Positions 19,674 to 28,204 of a stretch of DNA of 64,000 bases are shown one piece after another (the stretch's first letter is position 1; every line of letters begins with the position of its first letter). The notes under the pieces were generated by a model, which was not told the DNA's origin, did not search any database, and worked only from the letters and a program-made list of their open reading frames with translations. The stretch is from Flaviflagellibacter deserti (GTDB lineage Bacteria > Pseudomonadota > Alphaproteobacteria > Rhizobiales > Methylopilaceae). The stretch lies in assembly GCF_042652085.1 (NCBI RefSeq), contig NZ_JBHSJF010000008.1, positions 248,001 to 312,000 on the forward strand, given 5' to 3'. The translations under genes were made by a program, and so were the position numbers.

Positions 19674-20825
19674 ATGACTGACGGAACATCCTGGCGCGTG
19701 GGCGTGCTGTTTTCCCAGACCGGCGTCACATCGGGCGTCGAGATCGCGCAATTGCGCTCGACCTTGCTTGCGATCGACGAGATCAACACGGGCGGTGGCG
19801 TGCTCGGCCGGCCCGTCGAGGCGGTGGTCTACGATCCGGCGTCGGATCCGAAACAGTTTCGTCAATATGCAACCGAGCTGCTGACGCGGGACGGCGTGCG
19901 GCTGATCTTCGGCTGCTACATGTCGAGCACCCGCAAGACGGTGCTGCCCGTCGTCGAGGAGCGCGGCGGACTGCTGTTCTACCCGACTCTCTACGAGGGC
20001 TTCGAGTATTCCGCCTCCTGCATCTACACCGGCGCGGCGCCGAACCAGAACTCGCTGCAGCTCGCGAAATATCTGCTTGCGACCTACGGCAATCGCTTCC
20101 TGCTCGTCGGCTCCAACTACGTCTATCCTTATTCCTCGAACCGCATCATGAGCGATCTGCTCGTTCAGTCTGGCGGGTCGGTCGTCGACGAGCTCTATGT
20201 GCCGCTCGATGCAGACGGCGAGCACTTCGACCGCGCGATCAAGACAATGGCGAGGAATAAGCCGGACGTCGTCTTCTCCACGGTCGTGGGTCGATCCACA
20301 GCGCGCTTCTACGAGGCCTATCGCAAGGCCGGCTTCGACTCGGCGGTCATGCCAATCGCGAGCCTCACGACGAGCGAGGCGGAACTCGTCGAAATGAGCG
20401 CCGAAATATCGGAGGGGCACATCACCGCCGCCCCGTTCTTCGAGACCCTGAACACCGCGGCGGCCCGCCGCTTCGTTCAGGCTTTCAAGGAAAGATATGG
20501 CGACGACGCTCCGGTGCCTGCGGCTGCCGAGGCCGCGTACTTCCAGGTCCATGCGGCGGCCGATGCATTGGGGCGCGCTGGCTCCGACGAACCGCAGGCA
20601 TTGCTGCCGGAATTGCGCGAAAGGGAGTTCGAGGCCCCGCAGGGACGAGTCCGGATCAGCGGCGAGAACAATCACACCCATCTCTGGCCGCGCGTGGCCA
20701 AAGTCGACGCGCAAGGGCGGTTTCAGACGGTTTGGAACCCCGGTGTACGCGTCAGGCCGGATCCGTTCGGCATGATCCAGGCGCTCGACGACTGGTCGGC
20801 CGACGGCCTGTCGGTCGCGCAGTAG
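19674..20825 (+). CDS. amiC: Amide-binding negative regulator AmiC
   Basis: Cytoplasmic periplasmic-binding-protein fold that senses short amides and holds the antiterminator AmiR inactive until inducer binds. 383 residues, no signal peptide. Close to Pseudomonas AmiC in its key stretches: VGVLFSQTGVTSGVE, FGCYMSSTRKTVLPVVEERG, YPTLYEGFEYS, APNQNS, PIASLTTSEAE, NNHTHLW and RPDPFG. It is followed 8 bp later by amiR. Lack of an export signal separates it from the related UrtA/FmdD transporter receptors. No strong Shine-Dalgarno is visible before this ATG. Confidence 0.93.
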   Translation: MTDGTSWRVGVLFSQTGVTSGVEIAQLRSTLLAIDEINTGGGVLGRPVEAVVYDPASDPKQFRQYATELLTRDGVRLIFGCYMSSTRKTVLPVVEERGGLLFYPTLYEGFEYSASCIYTGAAPNQNSLQLAKYLLATYGNRFLLVGSNYVYPYSSNRIMSDLLVQSGGSVVDELYVPLDADGEHFDRAIKTMARNKPDVVFSTVVGRSTARFYEAYRKAGFDSAVMPIASLTTSEAELVEMSAEISEGHITAAPFFETLNTAAARRFVQAFKERYGDDAPVPAAAEAAYFQVHAAADALGRAGSDEPQALLPELREREFEAPQGRVRISGENNHTHLWPRVAKVDAQGRFQTVWNPGVRVRPDPFGMIQALDDWSADGLSVAQ

Positions 20826-20833
20826 GCCGCGCG

Positions 20834-21442
20834 ATGGCGATCCAGATACTCAAAGACCTGCGCGGGCTGAAGGTCACCGTCATCCATCCGCACGATGCGG
20901 AAGGCGTCGATCTTATCGAACATCTGAAGCGCATCGGCTGCACGGTCGAGGCGCTGTGGCCGATACCCGCCGCATTTCCGGCCGCCGCGGATGTCGTCAT
21001 CCTGGCGATCGACCACGAGAACCGTGAGACGCTGCAAAAGCTGCTCAAGGAACAGGACGAGCGCGGGCCGACGTTGATTGCGGTCGTCGGCTACGAGGAT
21101 CCCGCGACGCTGCAAATTGTCATCGAGAGCGGCGCACTTGCCATCGTTCAGCGGCCGATCCGGCCCTTTGGACTGCTGACCAACCTTCTTCTCGCGCGCA
21201 GCCTATGGCTCGAGCGCAGCGAGGCGGAACGGAAGATCCGCAAGCTCGAGCGCAAGATCGGCGGGATGCAGAAGACGCAGAAGGCGAAGACCATCTTGAT
21301 GTCGAGTCAGGGCCTGACCGAGGACGCCGCTTACGAGACGATGCGCCGACAGGCAATGTCCAAGAGAGTATCGGTCGAGGAAATCGCGGTGGCGATCATC
21401 AACGCCTACGAACTCTTGAACGGTCCGGTCAAAGGTGCTTAG
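20834..21442 (+). CDS. amiR: ANTAR-domain transcription antiterminator AmiR
   Basis: RNA-binding antiterminator of 202 residues. The N-terminal two-thirds is a receiver-like domain lacking the phosphorylation site. A coiled-coil linker follows (about 125-150, rich in Glu/Arg/Lys), then a C-terminal ANTAR three-helix domain (SSQGLTEDAAYETMRRQAMS, then VSVEEIAVAII). The ATG is just after the amiC stop. The likely target is the two-hairpin leader plus terminator before amiE. Confidence 0.93.
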   Translation: MAIQILKDLRGLKVTVIHPHDAEGVDLIEHLKRIGCTVEALWPIPAAFPAAADVVILAIDHENRETLQKLLKEQDERGPTLIAVVGYEDPATLQIVIESGALAIVQRPIRPFGLLTNLLLARSLWLERSEAERKIRKLERKIGGMQKTQKAKTILMSSQGLTEDAAYETMRRQAMSKRVSVEEIAVAIINAYELLNGPVKGA

Positions 21443-21490
21443 ACTATAGGCATGCCTGCGGATTGAGCATGTCTCCCGCGGCGCCGCCGT

Positions 21491-21563
21491 GCCACCGATG
21501 ATGCTGGCCCGGCCCCAGGCGATGAAGCCCGAACGGTTCCGACAGGACCGCGCGGGTTTTTTT
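21491..21563 (+). promoter_or_regulatory. ANTAR-type antitermination leader with intrinsic terminator upstream of amiE
   Basis: Two small hairpins each present a six-base loop: GCCACC-GATGAT-GCTGGC (21491-21508, one mismatch) and CAGGC-GATGAA-GCCCG (21516-21531, one mismatch), 7 nt apart. The 3' arm of the second (GCCCG) is also the 5' arm of a terminator stem (CCCG at 21528-21531 with CGGG at 21553-21556, inner CGGT-CC with GGACCG), followed by seven T. This is the tandem-hairpin arrangement recognised by ANTAR proteins: binding stabilises hairpin 2 and blocks the terminator. Both loops have G at positions 1 and 4, whereas the described consensus is A1/G4. Confidence 0.8.
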
Positions 21564-21654
21564 ATGCCTCCGCCTGCCGACAGGGCTGTCGGCAAATCCC
21601 TGAAATCGCGCTCCACGGCTCAGGCCAGCGGAGCTTTGCGTCCGGAGACACTCA

Positions 21655-22692
21655 ATGCTGCATGGCGACATTTCTTCCAGCAACGACACCGTCGGCGTGG
21701 CGGTCGTGAACTACAAGATGCCGAGTCTTCACACGAAGGCGGAGGTCATCGCGAATGCCAAGGCCATCGCCAAGATGATGGTCGGCATGAAGCGCGGCCT
21801 GCCGGGCATGGACCTCTGCATCTTCCCGGAATATTCGACCCACGGGATCATGTACGATTCCGCCGAGATGTACGCGACGGCCTCGACGATCCCCGGCGAG
21901 GAGACCGAGATCTTCGCGGAAGCATGCCGCGAGGCGAAGTGCTGGGGCGTGTTCTCGCTGACCGGTGAGCAGCACGAAGAGCACCCGAATAAGGCGCCCT
22001 ACAACACGCTGATCCTGATGAACGACAAGGGCGAGATCGTTCAGAAGTACCGCAAGATCATGCCGTGGGTGCCGATCGAGGGCTGGTATCCGGGCAATTG
22101 CACCTACGTCTCGGAAGGCCCGAAGGGGCTCAAGGTCAGCCTCATCATCTGCGACGACGGCAATTACCCGGAAATCTGGCGCGACTGCGCGATGAAGGGT
22201 GCCGAGCTGATCGTCCGCTGCCAGGGTTACATGTACCCGGCCAAGGAGCAGCAGATCATCATGGCCAAGGCCATGGCGTTCGCGAACAATTCCTACGTAG
22301 CGGTATCGAATGCGACCGGCTTCGACGGCGTCTATTCGTATTTCGGCCACTCGGCGATCATCGGCTTCGACGGCCGCACGCTCGGCGAATGCGGCGAGGA
22401 GGAGATGGGCGTGCAGTATGCCGCGCTGTCGAAGAGCCTCATCCGCGATGCTCGCCGCAACATGCAGTCGGAAAACCACCTCTTCAAACTGCTCCATCGT
22501 GGCTACACCGGGATGATCAATTCCGGCGATGGCGACCGCGGCGAGATGGCCTGCCCGTACGATTTCTACTCGAAGTGGATCAAGGATCCGGAGGGCGCGC
22601 GCGAGATGGTGGAATCGTTCACCCGCACGACGGTCGGCACGGATGAATGCGCCATCGAGGGTATTCCGAACCAGTCGACGGTACATCGCTGA
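21655..22692 (+). CDS. amiE: Aliphatic amidase
   Basis: Hydrolyses short-chain amides such as acetamide and propionamide to the acid and ammonia. 345 residues, nitrilase superfamily, starting HGDISSSNDTVGVAVVNYK as in Pseudomonas AmiE. The catalytic triad falls at the family positions Glu59 (FPEYSTHG), Lys134 (KYRKIMPW) and Cys166 (IICDDGNYPE). Expressed from the amiC-amiR transcript only if the leader terminator is read through. Gene order is amiC-amiR-amiE, unlike amiE-first in Pseudomonas aeruginosa. Confidence 0.96.
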   Translation: MLHGDISSSNDTVGVAVVNYKMPSLHTKAEVIANAKAIAKMMVGMKRGLPGMDLCIFPEYSTHGIMYDSAEMYATASTIPGEETEIFAEACREAKCWGVFSLTGEQHEEHPNKAPYNTLILMNDKGEIVQKYRKIMPWVPIEGWYPGNCTYVSEGPKGLKVSLIICDDGNYPEIWRDCAMKGAELIVRCQGYMYPAKEQQIIMAKAMAFANNSYVAVSNATGFDGVYSYFGHSAIIGFDGRTLGECGEEEMGVQYAALSKSLIRDARRNMQSENHLFKLLHRGYTGMINSGDGDRGEMACPYDFYSKWIKDPEGAREMVESFTRTTVGTDECAIEGIPNQSTVHR

Positions 22693-22701
22693 CACACGCG
22701 A

Positions 22702-22786
22702 CCCTCATGCCCGGGCTCGACCCGGGCATCCAGGGGCAAGCAAAGGCGCTGCTGCTGGATTGCCGGGTCAAGCCCGGCAATGAGGG
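22702..22786. repeat. Palindromic intergenic repeat (two GC-rich hairpins)
   Basis: Outer arms CCCTCAT and ATGAGGG enclose two hairpins: ATGCCCGGG-CTCGA-CCCGGGCAT and TTGCCGGG-TCAAG-CCCGGCAA. Elements of this CCCGGG-TCRAG-CCCGGG kind are scattered in intergenic DNA of many Rhizobiales. It lies between convergent amiE and cbbO-like genes and could serve as a bidirectional 3' end. Confidence 0.7.
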
Positions 22787-22808
22787 AGTGTGTAGTGGGG
22801 GAGCCGGA

Positions 22809-25082
22809 TTACCGCCTCGCCAGCCTGAAATAGAGATCGGAGAGCCGGCGCGGCAGGTCCGCGACCCGGCTCACCGGCATGTGGCGGGCGCGGCCGAATA
22901 CTGCGTCGCCCGAATCCTCGCCGGCGCCCTGCAGCGTGACGCCGAACACGTCGATTCCCTTCAGTTTCAACCCCTTGATCGCGTGCCGCGCGTCGGCGAC
23001 GAGGTCGAGCGGGTCGGGAACGTCGATGTCGGATGGCTCGCCATCGGTCAAGACGAGGAGCAGCTTCCGGTGCGTGCGGAGCGGCGCGAGTTCCATGCCG
23101 GCATGGCGGATCGCGGCGCCGAGACGCGTCGACAGGCCGGGTGTCAGGCCGGCGAGACGCGCCTTTACCGTCGGATCGTAGTTCTCGCCGAAACCCTTCA
23201 TCCGCGTGACGCGGACATCATCGCGGCCGGAGGAGGTGAAGGCCTGCATCGCGAACGGGTCGCCGAGGCGGCTCAGCGCGTCGGCGAGAAGACCGAGCGC
23301 GAGGCGCTCGACATCGAGCACGGAGACGGTGCTGTTCGGGAGGCGGTCGGCGGTTGAGCGCGACACGTCGATCAGGACCATGACGCCGAGATCGCGCTGC
23401 ACCTGCTCGGTTCGCCGGAAGACACGGTCGTCGGGAAGAAGGCCGCCGCGCAGCGAGATGCCGGCGTCGATCGCGGCCTCGGCGTCGAGTTCCGGGCCAT
23501 CGTTCTGACGGCGAAGACGGCTGGGGCGGCCTAGCTTCGACGCGCGGACGAGGCGGGAGATCCGGGAGCGCAGCGCCCCTTCGCGGTCGATCTGGCGGTC
23601 GACCAGCGACGGGTCGCCGAGGACAGGCGTGATCTCGCGCACGGAGGTCCAGTCCGGACGCTCGATGGAGGCGATACGATCCCATTCGGGATAGGTCGCG
23701 ACGATCGGATCGGATTGGGGAGCAACGACAGAGTGGGCTCGTACGGTCGGTTCTGTCTCCGGGTCGGGCTCGTTCCGCTGGTCGCCATCCGTCTGTTCAG
23801 CTTCGGTGACGTGCGCGGCGTCGACTTCCATCTCAACGCTTTCTCCCTGCTGGGACTGCCAGTCGCCGAAATCCCAGAGGCCGAGATTGTTGTCGCGATA
23901 GATCGGCTCGACGACATAGTCCTTGGCGTTGAATTGGATGCGCATCTGCCCGAGATCGTTGCCGAGTCGGTTGCCGATATCGCGGCTGATCGCGGGATCG
24001 TGGATGCGGTCGGCGGCTTCGCGGAAGAGGCGCAACCCCTTCTGGATCCAGCCGTCAGGATCCTCGAAAGTCTCGTCGAACAGCGCGCGGGCGAGGCGAG
24101 CCATCAGCGATGGTGCGGTCGCGGCTCCGGCTGAACGTGCGATGTGAAACTGGCCCCACACATGACGCAGCCCCGGCAGTTCGCGCATCGCCAAAGTCTC
24201 GACGCGCGCATCTTCGACCAGCGAGACGAGGGCGATCTGGAGTGGCTTGAGCTGACCGATCGGGAAGCGACCCTTACCATATCGACGATGTGCTCCGGCA
24301 TGGGCCAGCGTGGCGCGATAGAGGAGCGGTGCGGTCTCGCGCGGGACGCCGGCATAGATTTCCGGGACGCGGGTCATCGGGCCCGAGAGGGCGGTGCGGC
24401 GGAAGGGCGGATCGCCACCCGTCGGGACCGCGCGGACATCCTGCGGAGGAGTCCAGAGGGCGGTGGCGAATGCGCGGCTGGCGCGCTCGACGTCAGAGAA
24501 GGTGATCGCTCCGGAAGACCGGGCGAGAAGCTGCCCAGCTCTCGGATCTTCGAGGGAAAAGAAGGCTGCCTGGCGAGAGGCCTGGCCGCCGCTTGCTCGG
24601 AGACCGGCGGCGACGAACTCTCCGAAGCTGGCGATGGCCGTTCCGGCGAGGATGCGCGGCGTGTTCTCGGCCGCGAGGACGACGCTTTTCGGCGCCTGGA
24701 CCGCAAGAGATAGAAGGGCTTCCAGCCAGGTGATCAAACCCTGGGCACGGGCGGCGATCGGAATTTGGGCAGTGACGGCGATTGCGGCTTTGGAGCCGGA
24801 TTCGCGGCAGATCTTGGCGAGAAGATAGCCTGCTGCACTCATCTCCGATGTGCCCTGGGATGAGAACGATTGTGCACTCATGCGCCAGTATGTGCCCATC
24901 ACTTCCGCGCCCGCGTTCACGGCGATGAGCGCCAGCCCGGCTTCGGCCCAGTCGTCGAGCTCGGCAGGAGTCGAACGGGGTGCGAGGACCGCGATGGTCT
25001 GGCGAAGGACGGGCGATAGGCCGCGCTGGGCGGCATAGCGCTCCAGCGATTTGAGCGGTTCTTCCTCGGCGCGGGCCAGCAT
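22809..25082 (-). CDS. VWA-domain protein, CbbO/NorD-like
   Basis: Large cytoplasmic protein of 757 residues with a C-terminal von Willebrand A domain (about 570-755) containing an intact metal site DVSRS and LTDGEPSD. The N-terminal half is helical, with the CbbO/NorD-type stretch GNRLGNDLGQM and DNNLGLWDFGDW. Such proteins work with a CbbQ/NorQ AAA+ ATPase as metal-enzyme activases, for RuBisCO or nitric oxide reductase. Neither target gene is in the window. The ATG overlaps the partner stop by one base (TGATG); GTG 25085 is an alternative. The client is unknown. Confidence 0.85.
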   Translation of the reverse strand: MLARAEEEPLKSLERYAAQRGLSPVLRQTIAVLAPRSTPAELDDWAEAGLALIAVNAGAEVMGTYWRMSAQSFSSQGTSEMSAAGYLLAKICRESGSKAAIAVTAQIPIAARAQGLITWLEALLSLAVQAPKSVVLAAENTPRILAGTAIASFGEFVAAGLRASGGQASRQAAFFSLEDPRAGQLLARSSGAITFSDVERASRAFATALWTPPQDVRAVPTGGDPPFRRTALSGPMTRVPEIYAGVPRETAPLLYRATLAHAGAHRRYGKGRFPIGQLKPLQIALVSLVEDARVETLAMRELPGLRHVWGQFHIARSAGAATAPSLMARLARALFDETFEDPDGWIQKGLRLFREAADRIHDPAISRDIGNRLGNDLGQMRIQFNAKDYVVEPIYRDNNLGLWDFGDWQSQQGESVEMEVDAAHVTEAEQTDGDQRNEPDPETEPTVRAHSVVAPQSDPIVATYPEWDRIASIERPDWTSVREITPVLGDPSLVDRQIDREGALRSRISRLVRASKLGRPSRLRRQNDGPELDAEAAIDAGISLRGGLLPDDRVFRRTEQVQRDLGVMVLIDVSRSTADRLPNSTVSVLDVERLALGLLADALSRLGDPFAMQAFTSSGRDDVRVTRMKGFGENYDPTVKARLAGLTPGLSTRLGAAIRHAGMELAPLRTHRKLLLVLTDGEPSDIDVPDPLDLVADARHAIKGLKLKGIDVFGVTLQGAGEDSGDAVFGRARHMPVSRVADLPRRLSDLYFRLARR

Positions 25083-25882
25083 CACGGCAGGCAGGCCGCG
25101 ACGGCTCCGGTCAGGGCGTCGCGCATTTCGAGGTCGTCGGTGATCGGCAGGACGATGCTCGACTGGGTGGCGGACCTGATGTCCACGCCGGCCGCGACGA
25201 GGCGGCCGGCGTGAATCAGCATGCGCGTCGAGGCGCCTTCCTCGAGGCCGTGGCCGCGAAGGTTTCGGGATCGCTCGCCGATGGCGACGAGGAGGCTCGC
25301 CGTCTTCTCGTCGACGCCCGCTTCCCTGACGACGATCGCCGCTTCGGTCGCGGCGTCGGGATAGGAGAATTCGATCGCGACGAAACGCTGCTTGGTCGAT
25401 TCCTTCAGGTCCTTCACGGCGCTCTGGTAGCCGGGATTGTAGGAGATGGTCAGCGCGAAATCGGGATGCGCAGGGACGAGCTCGTTCTTCTTGTCGAGCG
25501 GCAGGATGCGGCGGGCATCTGTCAGAGGGTGGATGACGACGGTCGTGTCCTGACGAGCCTCGACGATCTCGTCGAGATAGCAGATCGCGCCTTGGCGGAC
25601 GGCCATGGTCAGCGGCCCGTCGTGCCAGACGGTGCCTTCCGGAGCGAGAAGGAAGCGGCCGGCGAGATCAGATGCCGTCATATCCTCGTGGCAGGCGACG
25701 GTGATCAGCGCGCGGCCGAGCTTCCACGCCATGTGCTCGACGAAGCGGGTCTTTCCGCATCCGGTCGGGCCCTTGAGCATGACCGGCAGACGATCGCTAT
25801 AGGCTGCCGCAAACAGCTCGATCTCGTTGCCGACCGGCCGGTAATACGGCTCGTCGGCGATGCGGTAAGCATCGAGGTTCAT
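25082..25882 (-). CDS. MoxR-type AAA+ ATPase, CbbQ/NirQ/NorQ family
   Basis: Hexameric AAA+ chaperone-like ATPase of 266 residues, the size of CbbQ. Walker A GPTGCGKT at 38-45, Walker B ICYLDEI, the family motif DLAGRFLL and sensor-1 ISYNPGY are all present. ATG 25882 has AGGGA 9 nt upstream; a TTG six bases earlier is less likely. Co-translated with the VWA partner, it should form the QO activase machine that remodels or inserts metal into a client enzyme. An orphan pair, next to aliphatic amidase on one side and tct genes on the other. Confidence 0.88.
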   Translation of the reverse strand: MNLDAYRIADEPYYRPVGNEIELFAAAYSDRLPVMLKGPTGCGKTRFVEHMAWKLGRALITVACHEDMTASDLAGRFLLAPEGTVWHDGPLTMAVRQGAICYLDEIVEARQDTTVVIHPLTDARRILPLDKKNELVPAHPDFALTISYNPGYQSAVKDLKESTKQRFVAIEFSYPDAATEAAIVVREAGVDEKTASLLVAIGERSRNLRGHGLEEGASTRMLIHAGRLVAAGVDIRSATQSSIVLPITDDLEMRDALTGAVAACLP

Positions 25883-25904
25883 CACCAATTTCCCTGGGCT
25901 GAAA

Positions 25905-25950
25905 ACAAAAAAGGACGCCGCGCCCCCATCGAGGGGTGCCGGGCGTCCTT
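25905..25950 (-). terminator. Rho-independent terminator of the tct operon
   Basis: On the minus strand AAGGACGCC (25950-25942) pairs with GGCGTCCTT (25919-25911), enclosing a second GC-rich stem, and is followed by TTTT. It separates tctA (ending 26062) from the cbbQ-like gene downstream. Confidence 0.8.
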
Positions 25951-26061
25951 GCCGGGTTCGGTCGTCGGCGACATTGGCGCGACCGGGGAGCTGTCAGGCT
26001 CTTTGTTATTCAGCCGCAAGAGGAGCGGCGGCGCAAGCCCATGGCCCGCGCCGCCGTAACA

Positions 26062-27612
26062 TCACGCTTCGGAAGCGGGTGCCGAGACCGGCGGAGCTTC
26101 CGGCTCGATTTTCGGCGCGCGGGTGCCACGGACCCAAGCGACGGCCTGGCCGATCAGCGGCATGAACAGGACCAGGAGGGCTATGATCGTGATCGTGCCG
26201 ACGAGTCCGTTCGAGAAGAACACAGTCATGCTGCCGCGCGCCCCGATCATCGCCTGCCGGAATGCGTCTTCGGCCTTGTCACCGAGGACCAAAGCCAGCG
26301 TTAGGGGAGCCAGCGGGTAGCCGAGCTTCTTGAAGACGTAACCAACAACGCCGAACGCCAGCATGAGCCAGATGTCGAAGACGGCATTCTGGACCGCGAA
26401 GGCACCGACGGCGCATGAGACCAGGATCATCGGCGCGATGGTCGGGAACGGGACGCGCAGCACCGAGGCGAACAGCGGCACGGTTGCGAGCACGACGATG
26501 AGGCCGACGATATTGCCGAGATACATCGAGGCGATCAGGCCCCAGACGAAGTCCTTCTGCTCGACGAACAGGAGCGGGCCCGGCTGGAGACCCCACACCA
26601 TCAGGCCACCAAGGAGGACGGCCGCGGTGCCCGAGCCCGGAATGCCGAGCGCGAGCATCGGCAGCAGAGCGGACGTGCCGGCGGCGTGGGCGGCGGTCTC
26701 GGGCGCGAGCACGCCGTCGATGCGGCCCTGGCCGAAGCTTTCCTTATCCTTCGCGACGCGCTTGGCGATGTTGTAGCCCATGAAGGACGCGGCGATCGCG
26801 CCGCCCGGCGTGATGCCGAGCCAGCAGCCGATGGCGGACGAGCGGAGCAGCGTCAGCCAGTATTTCGGCAGCGTCGCCCAGGTGCGGAAGACGACAGTCG
26901 GGCTGATCACGGCCTTCTTGCCCCGGAACGCGAAGCTCTCCTCCATCGTCAGCAGGATCTCGCCGACACCGAACAGGCCGATGACCGCGACGAGGAAGTC
27001 AAAGCCGCGCAGAAGCTCGACCGAGCCGAAGGTCATGCGGAGCTGGCCGGACACCGTGTCCATGCCGACGGCGGTCAGAAGGAAGCCGATGACCAGCGAG
27101 ATGACGATCTTGTGCTTGTCCTCACGGCCGAGGCCGACGAAGGAGCAGAAGGTCAGAAGATAGACCGCGAAGAATTCCGGAGGTCCGAACCTGATGGCGA
27201 AACCCGCGACGAGCGGCGCCAGGAAGGTGATGAGGACGACGGCGAGAAACGAGCCGACGAACGATGCCGTGAATGCGGCCGTCAGCGCTTCGGCCGCCTG
27301 GCCCTTCTGGGCCATCGGATAACCGTCGAACGTGGTCGCGACCGACCACGCCTCACCTGGAATGTTGAACAGGATCGCGGTGATCGCGCCACCGAACAGC
27401 GCGCCCCAATAGATGCACGACAACAGCACGATGGCCGAGGTCGGATCCATGCTGAAGGTCAGCGGCAGGAGGATTGCGACGCCGTTCGGACCGCCGAGGC
27501 CAGGCAGCACGCCGACGAAGATGCCGAGCACGATGCCGAACAGCATCAATGCCATGTTCTGCCAGGTGAGGAGAACGTCGAAGCCGTGAATGAGCGAGCT
27601 GAGTGCTTCCAT
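26062..27612 (-). CDS. tctA: Tripartite tricarboxylate transporter, large permease TctA
   Basis: Inner-membrane transport subunit of 516 residues with about 12 hydrophobic segments. TctA motifs: the N-terminal GVLPGLGGPNGVAILLPLTF, GAITAILFNIPGE and LALGIPGSGTAAVLLGGL. It imports a carboxylate delivered by TctC, driven by an ion gradient together with TctB. It follows tctB by 15 bp and ends before a strong terminator. Substrate unknown; the adjoining aldolase/aminotransferase genes and a shared operator suggest a hydroxy- or amino-acid substrate. Confidence 0.94.
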   Translation of the reverse strand: MEALSSLIHGFDVLLTWQNMALMLFGIVLGIFVGVLPGLGGPNGVAILLPLTFSMDPTSAIVLLSCIYWGALFGGAITAILFNIPGEAWSVATTFDGYPMAQKGQAAEALTAAFTASFVGSFLAVVLITFLAPLVAGFAIRFGPPEFFAVYLLTFCSFVGLGREDKHKIVISLVIGFLLTAVGMDTVSGQLRMTFGSVELLRGFDFLVAVIGLFGVGEILLTMEESFAFRGKKAVISPTVVFRTWATLPKYWLTLLRSSAIGCWLGITPGGAIAASFMGYNIAKRVAKDKESFGQGRIDGVLAPETAAHAAGTSALLPMLALGIPGSGTAAVLLGGLMVWGLQPGPLLFVEQKDFVWGLIASMYLGNIVGLIVVLATVPLFASVLRVPFPTIAPMILVSCAVGAFAVQNAVFDIWLMLAFGVVGYVFKKLGYPLAPLTLALVLGDKAEDAFRQAMIGARGSMTVFFSNGLVGTITIIALLVLFMPLIGQAVAWVRGTRAPKIEPEAPPVSAPASEA

Positions 27613-27627
27613 GACGCTGACTCTTCC

Positions 27628-28134
27628 TCAGTAAAGCAGTGCGCGTTCGATCGGGCCTTTCGGCAGCAGCACGGTGAACTGCTTTTCGAACACGTAGAAC
27701 ATGAAGACGACGAAGATCACGGGCGTCACGAGAGACGCCAGGATCGAGCTCTTGCCGAGGAAGCGCATGAAGCCGGCGATGAGCAGGAAGCTCGAGACGT
27801 AGATGCCGAGCCACTGGATGCCGGCGACGAAGGCGAGCGACGGGATCGCGACCTGCAGCACGCGCTTGAACTGGTCGCGCCCGACGAAGCTCGCATCCGA
27901 GCGCGAGATCACGCCCTTCACGATGCCGATCAGGCTGGCGATGCCGAGCAGCACGCAGAGATAGAACGGGAAATAGCCCGCCTCCGGTCCGTCCGGCGCC
28001 CAGCCGGCTCCGATCTGCCAATTGGTCCAGCCGAGAATGATCGAGGCCAGGAACAGCAATACGGAGACGACGAGGTCGACGGATCGGTAGGAGACGACCG
28101 AGCGATCCTCGGTTTCTTCGTCTTGTATGCTCAT
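27628..28134 (-). CDS. tctB: Tripartite tricarboxylate transporter, small permease TctB
   Basis: Small membrane subunit of 168 residues with four predicted helices, matching the TctB family in size, position and low conservation. ATG 28134 (MSIQDEETED) is chosen over the frame start at 28176, which would overlap the terminator-like hairpin after tctC. Lies between tctC and tctA. Confidence 0.85.
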   Translation of the reverse strand: MSIQDEETEDRSVVSYRSVDLVVSVLLFLASIILGWTNWQIGAGWAPDGPEAGYFPFYLCVLLGIASLIGIVKGVISRSDASFVGRDQFKRVLQVAIPSLAFVAGIQWLGIYVSSFLLIAGFMRFLGKSSILASLVTPVIFVVFMFYVFEKQFTVLLPKGPIERALLY

Positions 28135-28150
28135 TGCAGCCTCACGAACA

Positions 28151-28184
28151 AAAAGCCGCCCCGGCGATGGGCGCACCGGGGCGG
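28151..28184 (-). terminator. Terminator-like hairpin between tctC and tctB
   Basis: On the minus strand CCGCCCCGG and CCGGGGCGG pair and are followed by CTTTTTG. It sits inside the operon 21 bp after tctC, so partial termination would give more binding protein than permease. Confidence 0.75.
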
Positions 28185-28204
28185 AGTGGGGGGCAAAAAA
28201 TGGG

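Noticed and set aside
22809..25882. Reading the AAA+/VWA pair as part of a RuBisCO or nitric oxide reductase operon
   Set aside because: No cbbL/cbbS or norB/norC gene is in the window on either side.
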